From assembly GCA_022563115.1 (NCBI GenBank), contig JADFNY010000213.1:1-6680 (forward strand): a DNA stretch of 6,680 nt, written 5' to 3'. Each line of letters opens with the position of its first letter. The stretch's first letter is position 1. The notes beneath the pieces are model-generated. The model saw only the letters and a list, made by a program, of their open reading frames with translations, made no database searches and was not told the origin of the DNA. The position numbers and the translations under genes were made by a program. Positions 1-5,658 of the stretch are shown here, one piece after another. The DNA is from Acidobacteriota bacterium. GTDB lineage: Bacteria > Acidobacteriota > UBA890.

Positions 1-21
1 ACCGCGAGATCGGCGAGATGA

Positions 22-260
22 TGGTGGCGGCCCAAACGGGGCGCGGCCACGCGCTTGCTTGTCGTCGACGCTCTGCGGGACGCCAAAGCGGCCGAGCGCG
101 AGCACGCGCGGGCGATCGCCCGGCTGGAAGAGATCGCGCGGCCCATCCTGGCCATGGCCGACGACCCGGAATTCTCCGGAGCGCGAGCTGCCCACCTCAT
201 GGCGCTCGGCAACCACCTGCGCTTTCTCGACCAAACCATCGCCGAGATCACCGCCGCGCC
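22..260 (+). pseudogene. Truncated coding fragment, alpha-helical protein of unknown family
   Basis: I do not recognise this gene. Reading frame 1 from about position 55 is clearly coding: third codon positions are strongly G/C and the product is an acidic/basic, alanine-rich helix (VDALRDAKAAEREHARAIA, then a segment ending in LRFLDQTIAEITA) that could form a coiled coil or helical bundle. The frame has a stop at 19-21, and the only starts after it are weak (TTG at 55), with no visible ribosome binding site. Frame 3 upstream (EIGEMMVAAQTG) also looks protein-like, so a frameshift near 50-56 may join the two. Coding character is lost near 255-262, where sequence belonging to the opposite-strand permease begins. 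The nominal continuation to 339 is arginine-rich read-through of that gene's antisense. Both ends therefore look incomplete. What I see is coding composition and truncation; no function can be assigned. Confidence 0.45.
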
Positions 261-721
261 GGAATGTAGCAGGCGACGAGAGCAACCGCGGCCAGGCCGA
301 TCGGCACCAACACGAACATCAACGGGTCACGTGCGCTGACCTCGAACAGCAGGCTCTCGAGGAACCGCGACAACACTAGCGACGACGCCAGGCCGAGGAC
401 GACGCCGCCAAGCATCAGCGCCATGCCGCGGCCGACGACGAGCCGCAGCACGTCGGCCGACTCGGCCCCCAAGGCGATGCGAACGCCGATTTCCAGGGTT
501 CGCTGGGCGACGCTGTAGCTCATCACGCCGTAGATGCCGATGGCGGCGAGAATCATCGCCGAGCCGGCGAACGCGGCGAGCACCGACATGAGCAGCCGCG
601 GTAACATCGCCGGGGGCTCACCCTGGTCCAGACCGAACTGCCTGGTGTCCCCGGCGAAGTTGGGGTCGGTGGCGGCGCCGGCAACGTTCATTGTCGAACT
701 GTGCGTCCCACATCCGAACAT
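248..721 (-). pseudogene. FtsX/MacB-type ABC transporter permease, C-terminal fragment
   Basis: This is the C-terminal membrane part of a MacB/FtsX-like permease of the long type common in acidobacteria (usually about 800 residues). Such permeases sit in the inner membrane with an ABC ATPase and drive export or lipoprotein/peptide handling. The diagnostic stretch is FAGSAMILAAIGIYGVMSYS followed by VAQRTLEIGVRIALGA, then two hydrophobic segments and the near-terminal motif ACYIPARR. In intact relatives PARR is followed by about a dozen more residues (typically ATRVDP...); here a stop codon at 248-250 follows at once. At the other end only about 30 residues before the first membrane helix resemble the family (from about DPNFAGDTR). 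The formal ATG at 721 and the residues up to about 690 are probably not native. No N-terminal permease half, periplasmic domain or ATPase gene is present, so this remnant is probably non-functional or an assembly fragment. Confidence 0.8.
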
Positions 722-731
722 CGGAAAAAAG

Positions 732-763
732 TTGCAACCAAACCGTGGGCTCGGACGTCTTAA
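732..763 (+). promoter_or_regulatory. Putative ECF-sigma-type promoter
   Basis: A TTGCAACC element (732-739) and a CGTCTTAA element (756-763) are separated by 16 bases. The AAC core in the -35 and CGTC in the -10 match the general pattern of extracytoplasmic-function sigma factor promoters. Initiation would fall around 768-772, giving a leader of roughly 50 bases before the ATG at 818. An envelope-stress-type promoter for an exported protein is reasonable but inferred. No sigma factor gene is visible in the window. Confidence 0.4.
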
Positions 764-773
764 TCCATGAAGC

Positions 774-792
774 GAAACGGGCCTCCCGTTTC
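774..792 (+). promoter_or_regulatory. Leader hairpin upstream of the secreted protein gene
   Basis: GAAACGGG (774-781) and CCCGTTTC (785-792) are perfect inverted repeats with a 3-base CCT loop. The hairpin lies between the proposed promoter and the ribosome binding site. It has no following T-run, so it is not an obvious terminator. It could stabilise the transcript 5' end or be a protein-binding operator; nothing in the sequence decides between these. Confidence 0.4.
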
Positions 793-817
793 CCCACCCG
801 CCCTGAGAGAAGCAACG

Positions 818-1255
818 ATGATTTCAATCAACGCAGTCGGCAGACGAGTCACGGCGATGCTGTTCGTCGCGACCGCAACGGCGATCGTCGTGGGTCCGGC
901 CGGCGCCGCCTCCAAGGACGACTGCGCAGCGGCCCAGGCCGAGGTCATCGTACGGAGTGCGCCGGCGGCTCATGTTCGCCTGCTCGCCCACGAAGCGCAG
1001 CTTCTGCGCATCATCGTGTCGGTCCACCGAGACACGCTGGTCGCCCTCGACCGGGACTTCGAAACCCTCGAGTTGAAGCGCTGGCAAGCCACCCGTCACA
1101 TGAACAAGGGCGCCGACGGCCGGCACCCGCTGAGTGTCGGCATCGACGTTCTGGCAACGTTCGCGCGCTTGCCCGGCCAGGCCGCAATCGCCGCGCGGCA
1201 GACTCTGGTGGCCCTCGCCAAGGTCACACCGCGCGTGTTTCGCGCCGTTCTCTGA
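818..1255 (+). CDS. Small orphan secreted protein, function unknown
   Basis: I do not recognise this 145-residue protein. I chose the ATG at 818 because a purine-rich GAGAGAAG (805-812) lies 5 bases upstream and the resulting N-terminus is a clean Sec signal peptide: basic GRR at residues 8-10, a hydrophobic core about 13-27, and a probable cleavage near PAGA-A (residue 30). An in-frame ATG at 767 would bury that signal behind 17 extra residues and sits close to the likely transcription start. The mature part is about 115 residues and mostly helical by eye, with one cysteine at residue 36 just after the signal and a run of basic and hydrophobic residues at the C-terminus. Codon use is strongly G/C in third positions, which supports real coding. 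The last 32 bases overlap the 3' end of the convergent mtaB gene. Periplasmic location is inferred. Confidence 0.7.
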   Translation: MISINAVGRRVTAMLFVATATAIVVGPAGAASKDDCAAAQAEVIVRSAPAAHVRLLAHEAQLLRIIVSVHRDTLVALDRDFETLELKRWQATRHMNKGADGRHPLSVGIDVLATFARLPGQAAIAARQTLVALAKVTPRVFRAVL

Positions 1256-2561
1256 TCTGCGCCACCCCGAGCACGGCGCCGGGCAACTCCCTGATCAGCG
1301 TTGTTTCCGTGACTTCGTTGGCCAAATCGACGTCTTCGCCGGTTTCGGTCACCACCCTGATGTAGTTGCCGGTCAGCCCACTCCACCGCAGGCATTCCGG
1401 CCTCGGCTCCGCCGACTCCCACAGCACCGGAACAGTCCGGCCTATGAAGCGCGCCTTGAAGCCCGCCTCGCAAACGGCCCCCAGCGCGTGCATTCGATTG
1501 CTGCGCTGCTGGGCGACGGGAGGCGGTACGCGCCCCGGCATCGTCGCCGCCACGGTGCCCTCCCGGGGCGAATAACGAAACACGTGCAGCTTGGCGAACT
1601 CCATCTCCTCGACGAAGCCGAGGGAGGTTTCGAATTCCGCGTCGCTCTCGCCGGGAAACCCGACGATGATGTCGGTCGTGATCGACAGTTCGGGGACCGC
1701 CTCCCGCGCCTGACCCACCAAGGCGCGGAAGGAAGCCTGGTCGGTTCGTCGGGCCATGCGGCGGAGGGTCTCGTCGCAGCCGCTCTGCAGCGGCAGATGC
1801 ACGTGCGGCAGCAGCCGTGGGTCCTGCGCCCAGAGCGAGAAGAACTCGGCCCCGAGGTCCCAGGGCTCGAGCGAAGATAGCCGCAACCTCGGGATGGTCG
1901 TTTCATCGAGGATCGCGCGGACCAGCCTGAGGAGCCCCTCTTGATCGTTGCGATCGTGGCCGTAGCTCCCCAGGTGGACGCCGCTGAGAACGGCTTCGCG
2001 GTAGCCGGCGTCCACCAGCTCGCGGATCTCCGCGACGATCTCGCTCACCCCCCGGCTGCGACTGTCGCCCCGAGCCACGGTCACGATGCAAAACGTGCAA
2101 CGGTTGTCGCAGCCGTCCTGCACCTTGACGAAAGCACGGGTTCGCCCGTTGCGGTTCCCCGCCGGCGCGCCATCGGGTTGCAATGGAAACGCATCGGGAG
2201 CCGGCACGACCTGGGCATCGCGAAGGATCCCCGCTTCCTTCAAGAGGCGCGGTAGCTCGTCTTTGTCCTGGTTGCCAACCACCAGGTCGACGCCCAACGC
2301 CGCGACCTCGCCGGGCGACAGCTCGGCGTAGCATCCCGTCACGACGAGCGCCGCCGTGGGGTTCGCCCGGCGCCAATGGCGGATCAGCTTGCGCGACTTC
2401 CGCGCCGCCACGTGGGTCACCGCACAGGTGTTGAAGACCATCAGGTCGGCCGCCTCGCCGGGCCCGACGATGCAGTGCCCGTCGACGGCGAGGGCACGCG
2501 CAAGGTGCTCGGCCTCACCGATGTTCAAGCGGCAGCCGACGGAATCGATTCGCACTCTCAT
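1224..2561 (-). CDS. mtaB: tRNA (t6A37) methylthiotransferase MtaB, radical SAM enzyme
   Basis: This cytoplasmic enzyme adds a methylthio group to C2 of N6-threonylcarbamoyladenosine-37, making ms2t6A in ANN-decoding tRNAs. The 445-residue length is normal. The N-terminal methylthiotransferase domain shows the three auxiliary-cluster cysteines at 10 (VGCRLN), 46 (NTCAV) and 77 (GCYAE). The radical-SAM signature CDNRCTFC has cysteines at 151, 155 and 158. GVHLGSYG near 194-201 points to MtaB rather than MiaB or RimO. The tail (about 375-440, including the GLTGNYIRV segment) corresponds to a TRAM-type RNA-binding domain. All six cluster cysteines are present, so the enzyme should be active. The ATG at 2561 gives the expected start just before the GCRLN motif, although no strong Shine-Dalgarno is visible. 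The gene lies 63 bases downstream of the CBU_0592-like gene on the same strand and may be cotranscribed with it. Confidence 0.94.
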   Translation of the reverse strand: MRVRIDSVGCRLNIGEAEHLARALAVDGHCIVGPGEAADLMVFNTCAVTHVAARKSRKLIRHWRRANPTAALVVTGCYAELSPGEVAALGVDLVVGNQDKDELPRLLKEAGILRDAQVVPAPDAFPLQPDGAPAGNRNGRTRAFVKVQDGCDNRCTFCIVTVARGDSRSRGVSEIVAEIRELVDAGYREAVLSGVHLGSYGHDRNDQEGLLRLVRAILDETTIPRLRLSSLEPWDLGAEFFSLWAQDPRLLPHVHLPLQSGCDETLRRMARRTDQASFRALVGQAREAVPELSITTDIIVGFPGESDAEFETSLGFVEEMEFAKLHVFRYSPREGTVAATMPGRVPPPVAQQRSNRMHALGAVCEAGFKARFIGRTVPVLWESAEPRPECLRWSGLTGNYIRVVTETGEDVDLANEVTETTLIRELPGAVLGVAQIRERRETRAV

Positions 2562-2601
2562 GAGCGAGCCCGGATGGAAGGTGGTTCTCGCTTCTGCCCC
2601 T

Positions 2602-2619
2602 TAGCAGGGTGCTGAAGAA
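2602..2619 (+). repeat. 18-base intergenic motif, copy 1 (inverted relative to copy 2)
   Basis: TAGCAGGGTGCTGAAGAA lies between the mtaB start and the stop of the upstream membrane-protein gene. It matches 16 of 18 positions of the reverse complement of 5329-5346. The two copies point toward each other and enclose about 2.7 kb. The motif is probably a dispersed intergenic repeat of the host genome; a transposon end is less likely because no transposase lies between the copies. Confidence 0.55.
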
Positions 2620-2624
2620 CTCCC

Positions 2625-2897
2625 TCAAGACCCATCAGCGGCACCCCCGGGGGTTCTTCTGCCCCATGCTAGCTGCCAGATCGCGTACACCGCGATCAGC
2701 GCCCACACGACGTTGAGCGCCGTCGACGGATACGACATGTAGTAGAACGTGTTCGCCGCCAATCCGAGGCCGCCGAAGAAGTTGAGGCCCTGGTAGCTGT
2801 ACGAGGCCGCCTTCACCTTGCCCGTCGAGACGAGACCATAGGCAATGAGGACCGCACCCGCGGCAAACCAACCGATCACATCGACGGCGAGCTTCAC
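2625..2897 (-). CDS. CBU_0592-like small integral membrane protein
   Basis: This 90-residue inner-membrane protein resembles the CBU_0592-type domain of uncharacterised bacterial membrane proteins. Visible marks are the opening IGWFAAGAVLIAYGLVSTGK helix, the aromatic YSYQGLNFFGGLGLAANTF middle helix, and a last helix that follows a PSTALNVVWALIAVYAIW segment. That makes three predicted membrane helices with a short polar tail of about 12 residues. The start is a GTG at 2897, the only in-frame start after the stop codon at 2916-2918; no clear Shine-Dalgarno precedes it. The gene lies 70 bases after the HEAT-cyclophilin gene, separated by a large palindrome, and 63 bases before mtaB. Molecular function is unknown for the family. 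Confidence 0.78.
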   Translation of the reverse strand: MKLAVDVIGWFAAGAVLIAYGLVSTGKVKAASYSYQGLNFFGGLGLAANTFYYMSYPSTALNVVWALIAVYAIWQLAWGRRTPGGAADGS

Positions 2898-2915
2898 AGT
2901 GTGAGCGATTGTAGA

Positions 2916-2971
2916 CTAGCCCGCATGTCTCAGCGCCCTTCGTCGCGAGGGCGCGGAGACATGCGGGCTAG
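2916..2971. repeat. Large near-perfect palindrome (24-bp arms, 8-base loop)
   Basis: The arms 2916-2939 and 2948-2971 are reverse complements with a single mismatch (T expected, G at 2956), around the loop TCGTCGCG. The outer ends read CTAGCCCGCATG and CATGCGGGCTAG. The right arm contains the stop codon of the HEAT-cyclophilin gene (2968-2970), and the left arm holds the in-frame stop preceding the CBU_0592-like gene. No T-run flanks either side. It could be a REP-like palindromic element, an mRNA 3'-end stabiliser or a Rho-limiting structure. The symmetry is directly visible; the role is inferred. Confidence 0.85.
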
Positions 2972-5244
2972 CGGCGGCCCACCGGACCCGTCTCATTCTC
3001 CGCGACCGCCCCGGCGGCGAGCCGGATGCGCAAGGCGTCGCCGGGCTGGATGCGATCGACGAACCGGCCCCCCTCCACGACCCGGCCGAGAACCGGGTAG
3101 ACGCCGGTCAGGTGCGGCTGCGGCGAGTGGACGACGAAAAACTGGCTCCCGCCGGTATCCCGGCCGGCGAGCGCCAACCCGACCGTCCCGGGCGTGTACG
3201 GAATCGGCGTTTCTTCGCTCCGCAGGCTTCCCGGTGCCCCACCGTACCCCACCGCCGTCGGGTCGCCCGCCTGGATGACGAAATCGGGGACCACGCGGTG
3301 AAACACCATGTCGTCGAAGAACCCGGCCTCCACCCAGTCCAGGTAGGCGCGCGCGCTGAGCGGCGCCCAGGCGGGTTGCAGCTCCCAGACGAACGTACCG
3401 CGGGACGTCTCGACCTCCAGCCGGGGCGGCGTCTGCTGCAACGCAATCAGCTCTTCGGCGAGTTGCCGATAGTCGGGAAGCGTCCGTCCGGTCTCGAGTG
3501 GCCCGATGGCTTCTGCGATGAGCTCCGCGGCCCTCGAGTTCGGCTCCGGGGGCACGTTGCGCAGGGCCCAAAGGCGGATGACGCGGTCGGGGTCGGGAAG
3601 CAAGGCCGAAGCGCGCAGGCGCATCGTCGCCGGGTCGATGGAGCGCGCCGCGTCCAGCAGGATCAAGCGCGGCTCGAGCGCTCCCGTGCCCGCGAGATCG
3701 CGCTGCGCATCCCAGATCGCGTCGGTCCAACGCGCCTGTGCGCCCTCTCCCCGCAGGGCGCTGGCCGCCCACAACCGGGCGATGACCTCGCCGGCCACCG
3801 CCTGCAAGACCGAGCTGCCGTCGCGCAACAACCGTTCGGCGGCCGCCGCCGCTTGCTCCGGGTTCACTGTCTCGATCTGGCGGAGCACTTCGGCACGCGC
3901 GGCCTCAGGCCCATAGGCGGCCAGGAGCGGGAGCCAGCCGTCGGCATCGGTCTCGCCGGCGGCGACCAGGGCGCGGACGACTTCAGCCGCCTCCAAGGGG
4001 GCGGTGGCGAGCATGGCCGGAACCTCGGAGACACCGGATTCCCGGGGCGGCGCCGCCATGCCATAGACCTCGCGAACCGCATCGAGACCATCGTCGGCGA
4101 GGCTGCCATCGCCCGCCGAGAGCGCCGCAACCGCGGCCGAGCGCTTGGCCGGATCGGCGCTACGGATGTCGATGATGACCCGATCTTCCGGCACCGAGAA
4201 CCTGCCCGGGGCCCAGGCGAGCGCCTCGAGGGCAAGGCGTTGCACGTGGCGGTCGCGCTTCGCCGAGGCCCGCAAAACGGCGGTGAACACCTCGTCACCG
4301 AGGTCTGCTTGGCGCTGCCACAAAGCGATCGTCCAGTTCAGCGCCGCGCACACGACGCGCCAGTCATCGTCGTCGAGGAAGGTCGTCAAGTACCGGTTTG
4401 CAACGCCCACCGGGGCGCCGTGGAGACCCCGCATGGCGGCGACGCGGACCAAGGGGTCGGGATCGCTCAGCGCCGTGGCGAGCGCCGGCAGCGCGTCCGG
4501 GTCGTCGAGGCGGCGCAACGCCGTGGCGGCGGCGAATCGTACCGACGCCTCCTCCGATGCCAGGTGCGGGGCGGCCATCAACGGTGAAGCGCCGGGGAGC
4601 CGCCACCACGCCCCGAGCGCCGCCTCCAGCACCGGCGGCGGCCGGGCAGCATCCTCCAGAACCGCCGCCACCGCCGACACCGCCAGAGGATCGCCCTGAA
4701 TACCCAGCGCCCACAATGACTGGGCGATCACTACCGGCTCGGGATCGTCCAGTAGGGTGACGAGTCGCTCGGCGATTCGGGTCCGGGTGGCTGCGCTCAG
4801 CGCCGGCTCGAGATCGAGCTCGAGTAGACCGAGGCCGAACGACGCCAGCGCCCGCACCGACGGCTCAGGGTCACCCACCATCTCGAGCAACCGGAGGTAA
4901 CCCGCCGGCAGACCGACGCGGCCGATCGCCAAGGCTGCGCGACCACGGACCGACGCCTCCGGCGACGCGGAGAGCCGCAGCAGAGCTTCGGTGAGCTCGC
5001 GGCGGTCTTCCGCCTGCAGGATTGCGGCAGCGGCGTCGAGATCGGCGGGTAGCCCGAGCGGGAGCTCGTCGACCGTCAGGCGCCTGTTCTCCTGGGCGGC
5101 GTGCGCCACCGCGCCCGTAGCATCGCCGACGCCGAAGGCTCCCGAGCCCGCGATCCATAGCATGCCCATCGCCAGCACGGCGCCCGTCGTTGCCGATAAG
5201 CCCATCCCGTCGAAACTCGTCGAAGTTCGTGCTCGTCGTTTCAC
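2968..5244 (-). CDS. Exported HEAT-repeat protein with C-terminal cyclophilin-type peptidyl-prolyl isomerase domain
   Basis: This 758-residue protein probably combines a helical binding scaffold with proline cis-trans isomerase activity outside the cytoplasm. I chose the GTG at 5244 because GGAG (5250-5253) lies 5 bases upstream and the product opens with KRRAR followed by a hydrophobic stretch (about residues 15-38), a signal peptide or anchor. Starts at 5301 (GTG) and 5205 (ATG) are possible. From about residue 60 to 560 there are repeated HEAT-like helical pairs, for example VRGRAALAIGRVG and VRFAAATALRRLDDPDALPA. The cyclophilin domain occupies about 606-755: FHRVVPDFVIQAGD carries the catalytic Arg (about 650), Phe (655) and Gln (658), and GSQFFV the core Phe (703). 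The positions of human cyclophilin A Trp121 and His126 are His and Tyr here, as often seen in bacterial forms. The substrate is unknown. The gene ends inside the palindrome at 2916-2971. Confidence 0.88.
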   Translation of the reverse strand: MKRRARTSTSFDGMGLSATTGAVLAMGMLWIAGSGAFGVGDATGAVAHAAQENRRLTVDELPLGLPADLDAAAAILQAEDRRELTEALLRLSASPEASVRGRAALAIGRVGLPAGYLRLLEMVGDPEPSVRALASFGLGLLELDLEPALSAATRTRIAERLVTLLDDPEPVVIAQSLWALGIQGDPLAVSAVAAVLEDAARPPPVLEAALGAWWRLPGASPLMAAPHLASEEASVRFAAATALRRLDDPDALPALATALSDPDPLVRVAAMRGLHGAPVGVANRYLTTFLDDDDWRVVCAALNWTIALWQRQADLGDEVFTAVLRASAKRDRHVQRLALEALAWAPGRFSVPEDRVIIDIRSADPAKRSAAVAALSAGDGSLADDGLDAVREVYGMAAPPRESGVSEVPAMLATAPLEAAEVVRALVAAGETDADGWLPLLAAYGPEAARAEVLRQIETVNPEQAAAAAERLLRDGSSVLQAVAGEVIARLWAASALRGEGAQARWTDAIWDAQRDLAGTGALEPRLILLDAARSIDPATMRLRASALLPDPDRVIRLWALRNVPPEPNSRAAELIAEAIGPLETGRTLPDYRQLAEELIALQQTPPRLEVETSRGTFVWELQPAWAPLSARAYLDWVEAGFFDDMVFHRVVPDFVIQAGDPTAVGYGGAPGSLRSEETPIPYTPGTVGLALAGRDTGGSQFFVVHSPQPHLTGVYPVLGRVVEGGRFVDRIQPGDALRIRLAAGAVAENETGPVGRR

Positions 5245-5249
5245 CAGGG

Positions 5250-5253
5250 CTCC
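5250..5253 (-). promoter_or_regulatory. Ribosome binding site deciding the GTG start at 5244
   Basis: On the minus strand GGAG is followed by CCCTG and then GTG, a standard 5-base spacing. Neither of the other plausible starts (5301, 5205) has an equally good match. This supports the 758-residue form of the HEAT-cyclophilin protein. Confidence 0.55.
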
Positions 5254-5295
5254 GATCCAGATCAGTCGGGTGCTAGCAGGATACGCAGCATATGC

Positions 5296-5326
5296 CCCCA
5301 CGGTACCCGTAACGGTACCCGCGGGG
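5296..5326. repeat. Strong hairpin with tandem GGTACC units
   Basis: CCCCACGGTACC (5296-5307) can pair with GGTACCCGCGGGG (5314-5326) around the loop CGTAAC, with one mismatch and one bulged base. The same stretch holds a 9-base direct repeat, ACGGTACCC at 5300-5308 and 5312-5320. It lies just after the stop of the symporter fragment and upstream of the HEAT-cyclophilin start, both on the minus strand. It could act as a terminator-like structure for the former or an operator for the latter. There is no T-run for intrinsic termination. Confidence 0.6.
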
Positions 5327-5328
5327 GG

Positions 5329-5346
5329 GTCTTCAGCACGCTGCTA
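5329..5346 (-). repeat. 18-base intergenic motif, copy 2 (inverted relative to copy 1)
   Basis: Read on the minus strand this is TAGCAGCGTGCTGAAGAC, 16/18 identical to the plus-strand sequence at 2602-2619. Its first three bases form the TAG stop of the symporter fragment. It directly abuts the hairpin at 5296-5326. Confidence 0.55.
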
Positions 5347-5658
5347 GACCCAGCCGGACACCAGGGCTCCGATGACCCCGATCGGCACACCGTAACGGAG
5401 CCAAAGATACCAAGTGTTCACCCAGGCGGGAACGGTGCCATCGGCCGCCGCCATCTGCGCCGACGCCTGTCGTTTGCCGAGCCCCCAACTCAAGGCCGCG
5501 ACAGCGATCACCGAGCCGAGGGGCTGCATGGTCGAGCCCCAGATCTGATCGCTCATGAACAGGTAGTCGAGCGACCGGGTCGCCCGTTCCGCAGAGGCTT
5601 CGTAATCAGTGTCGGCGGTCATGGCACTTGGTCCGCCACCTGATGACAGGTCGAGCAT
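5344..5658 (-). pseudogene. Sodium:neurotransmitter symporter (NSS/SLC6 family), C-terminal fragment
   Basis: This is the last ~100 residues of a bacterial NSS-family transporter, an inner-membrane sodium-coupled carrier for amino acids or related amines that is normally 450-550 residues long. LDYLFMSDQIWGSTMQPLGS followed by a hydrophobic helix, then PAWVNTWYLWLRYGVPIGV and the terminal GWV, match the final two membrane helices of the family. The stop at 5344 is at the normal place. All earlier helices, including the conserved unwound helices 1 and 6 that bind sodium and substrate, are missing. Family-like sequence fades upstream of about 5600-5625, and the formal ATG at 5658 lies in or next to the junction with the RND gene. 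As it stands it cannot be a working transporter. Its GC content (41/60 over 5461-5520) resembles the core of the window. Confidence 0.82.

Noticed and set aside
767..817. Upstream in-frame ATG extending the secreted protein by 17 residues
   Set aside because: It lacks a ribosome binding site, lies at the likely transcription start and would displace the signal peptide; the ATG at 818 is better supported.
1134..1880. 248-codon plus-strand open frame over mtaB
   Set aside because: It overlaps the radical-SAM gene whose cluster cysteines and motifs are intact on the minus strand; the product is Arg/Pro-rich with no motifs.
2591..2666. Direct repeat CTTCTGCCCC at 2591-2600 and 2657-2666 as possible target duplications
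   Set aside because: It is only 10 bases, one copy is inside a coding region, and the intervening sequence has no mobile element features; chance in GC-rich sequence is sufficient.
3112..4587. Long 491-codon plus-strand open frame opposite the HEAT-cyclophilin gene
   Set aside because: It is the antisense shadow of a high-GC gene: low-complexity Arg/Gly/Ala-rich product, no recognisable motifs, and the minus strand encodes a clear two-domain protein.
2602..5346. Transposon bounded by the inverted motif
   Set aside because: There is no transposase or integrase, the repeats are short and imperfect, and the genes inside are housekeeping-like; recorded only as a repeat observation.
5643..5645. 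ATG as the genuine start of the RND gene
   Set aside because: The encoded protein would begin in the middle of the RND fold, lacks the first half of the pump, and has no Shine-Dalgarno.
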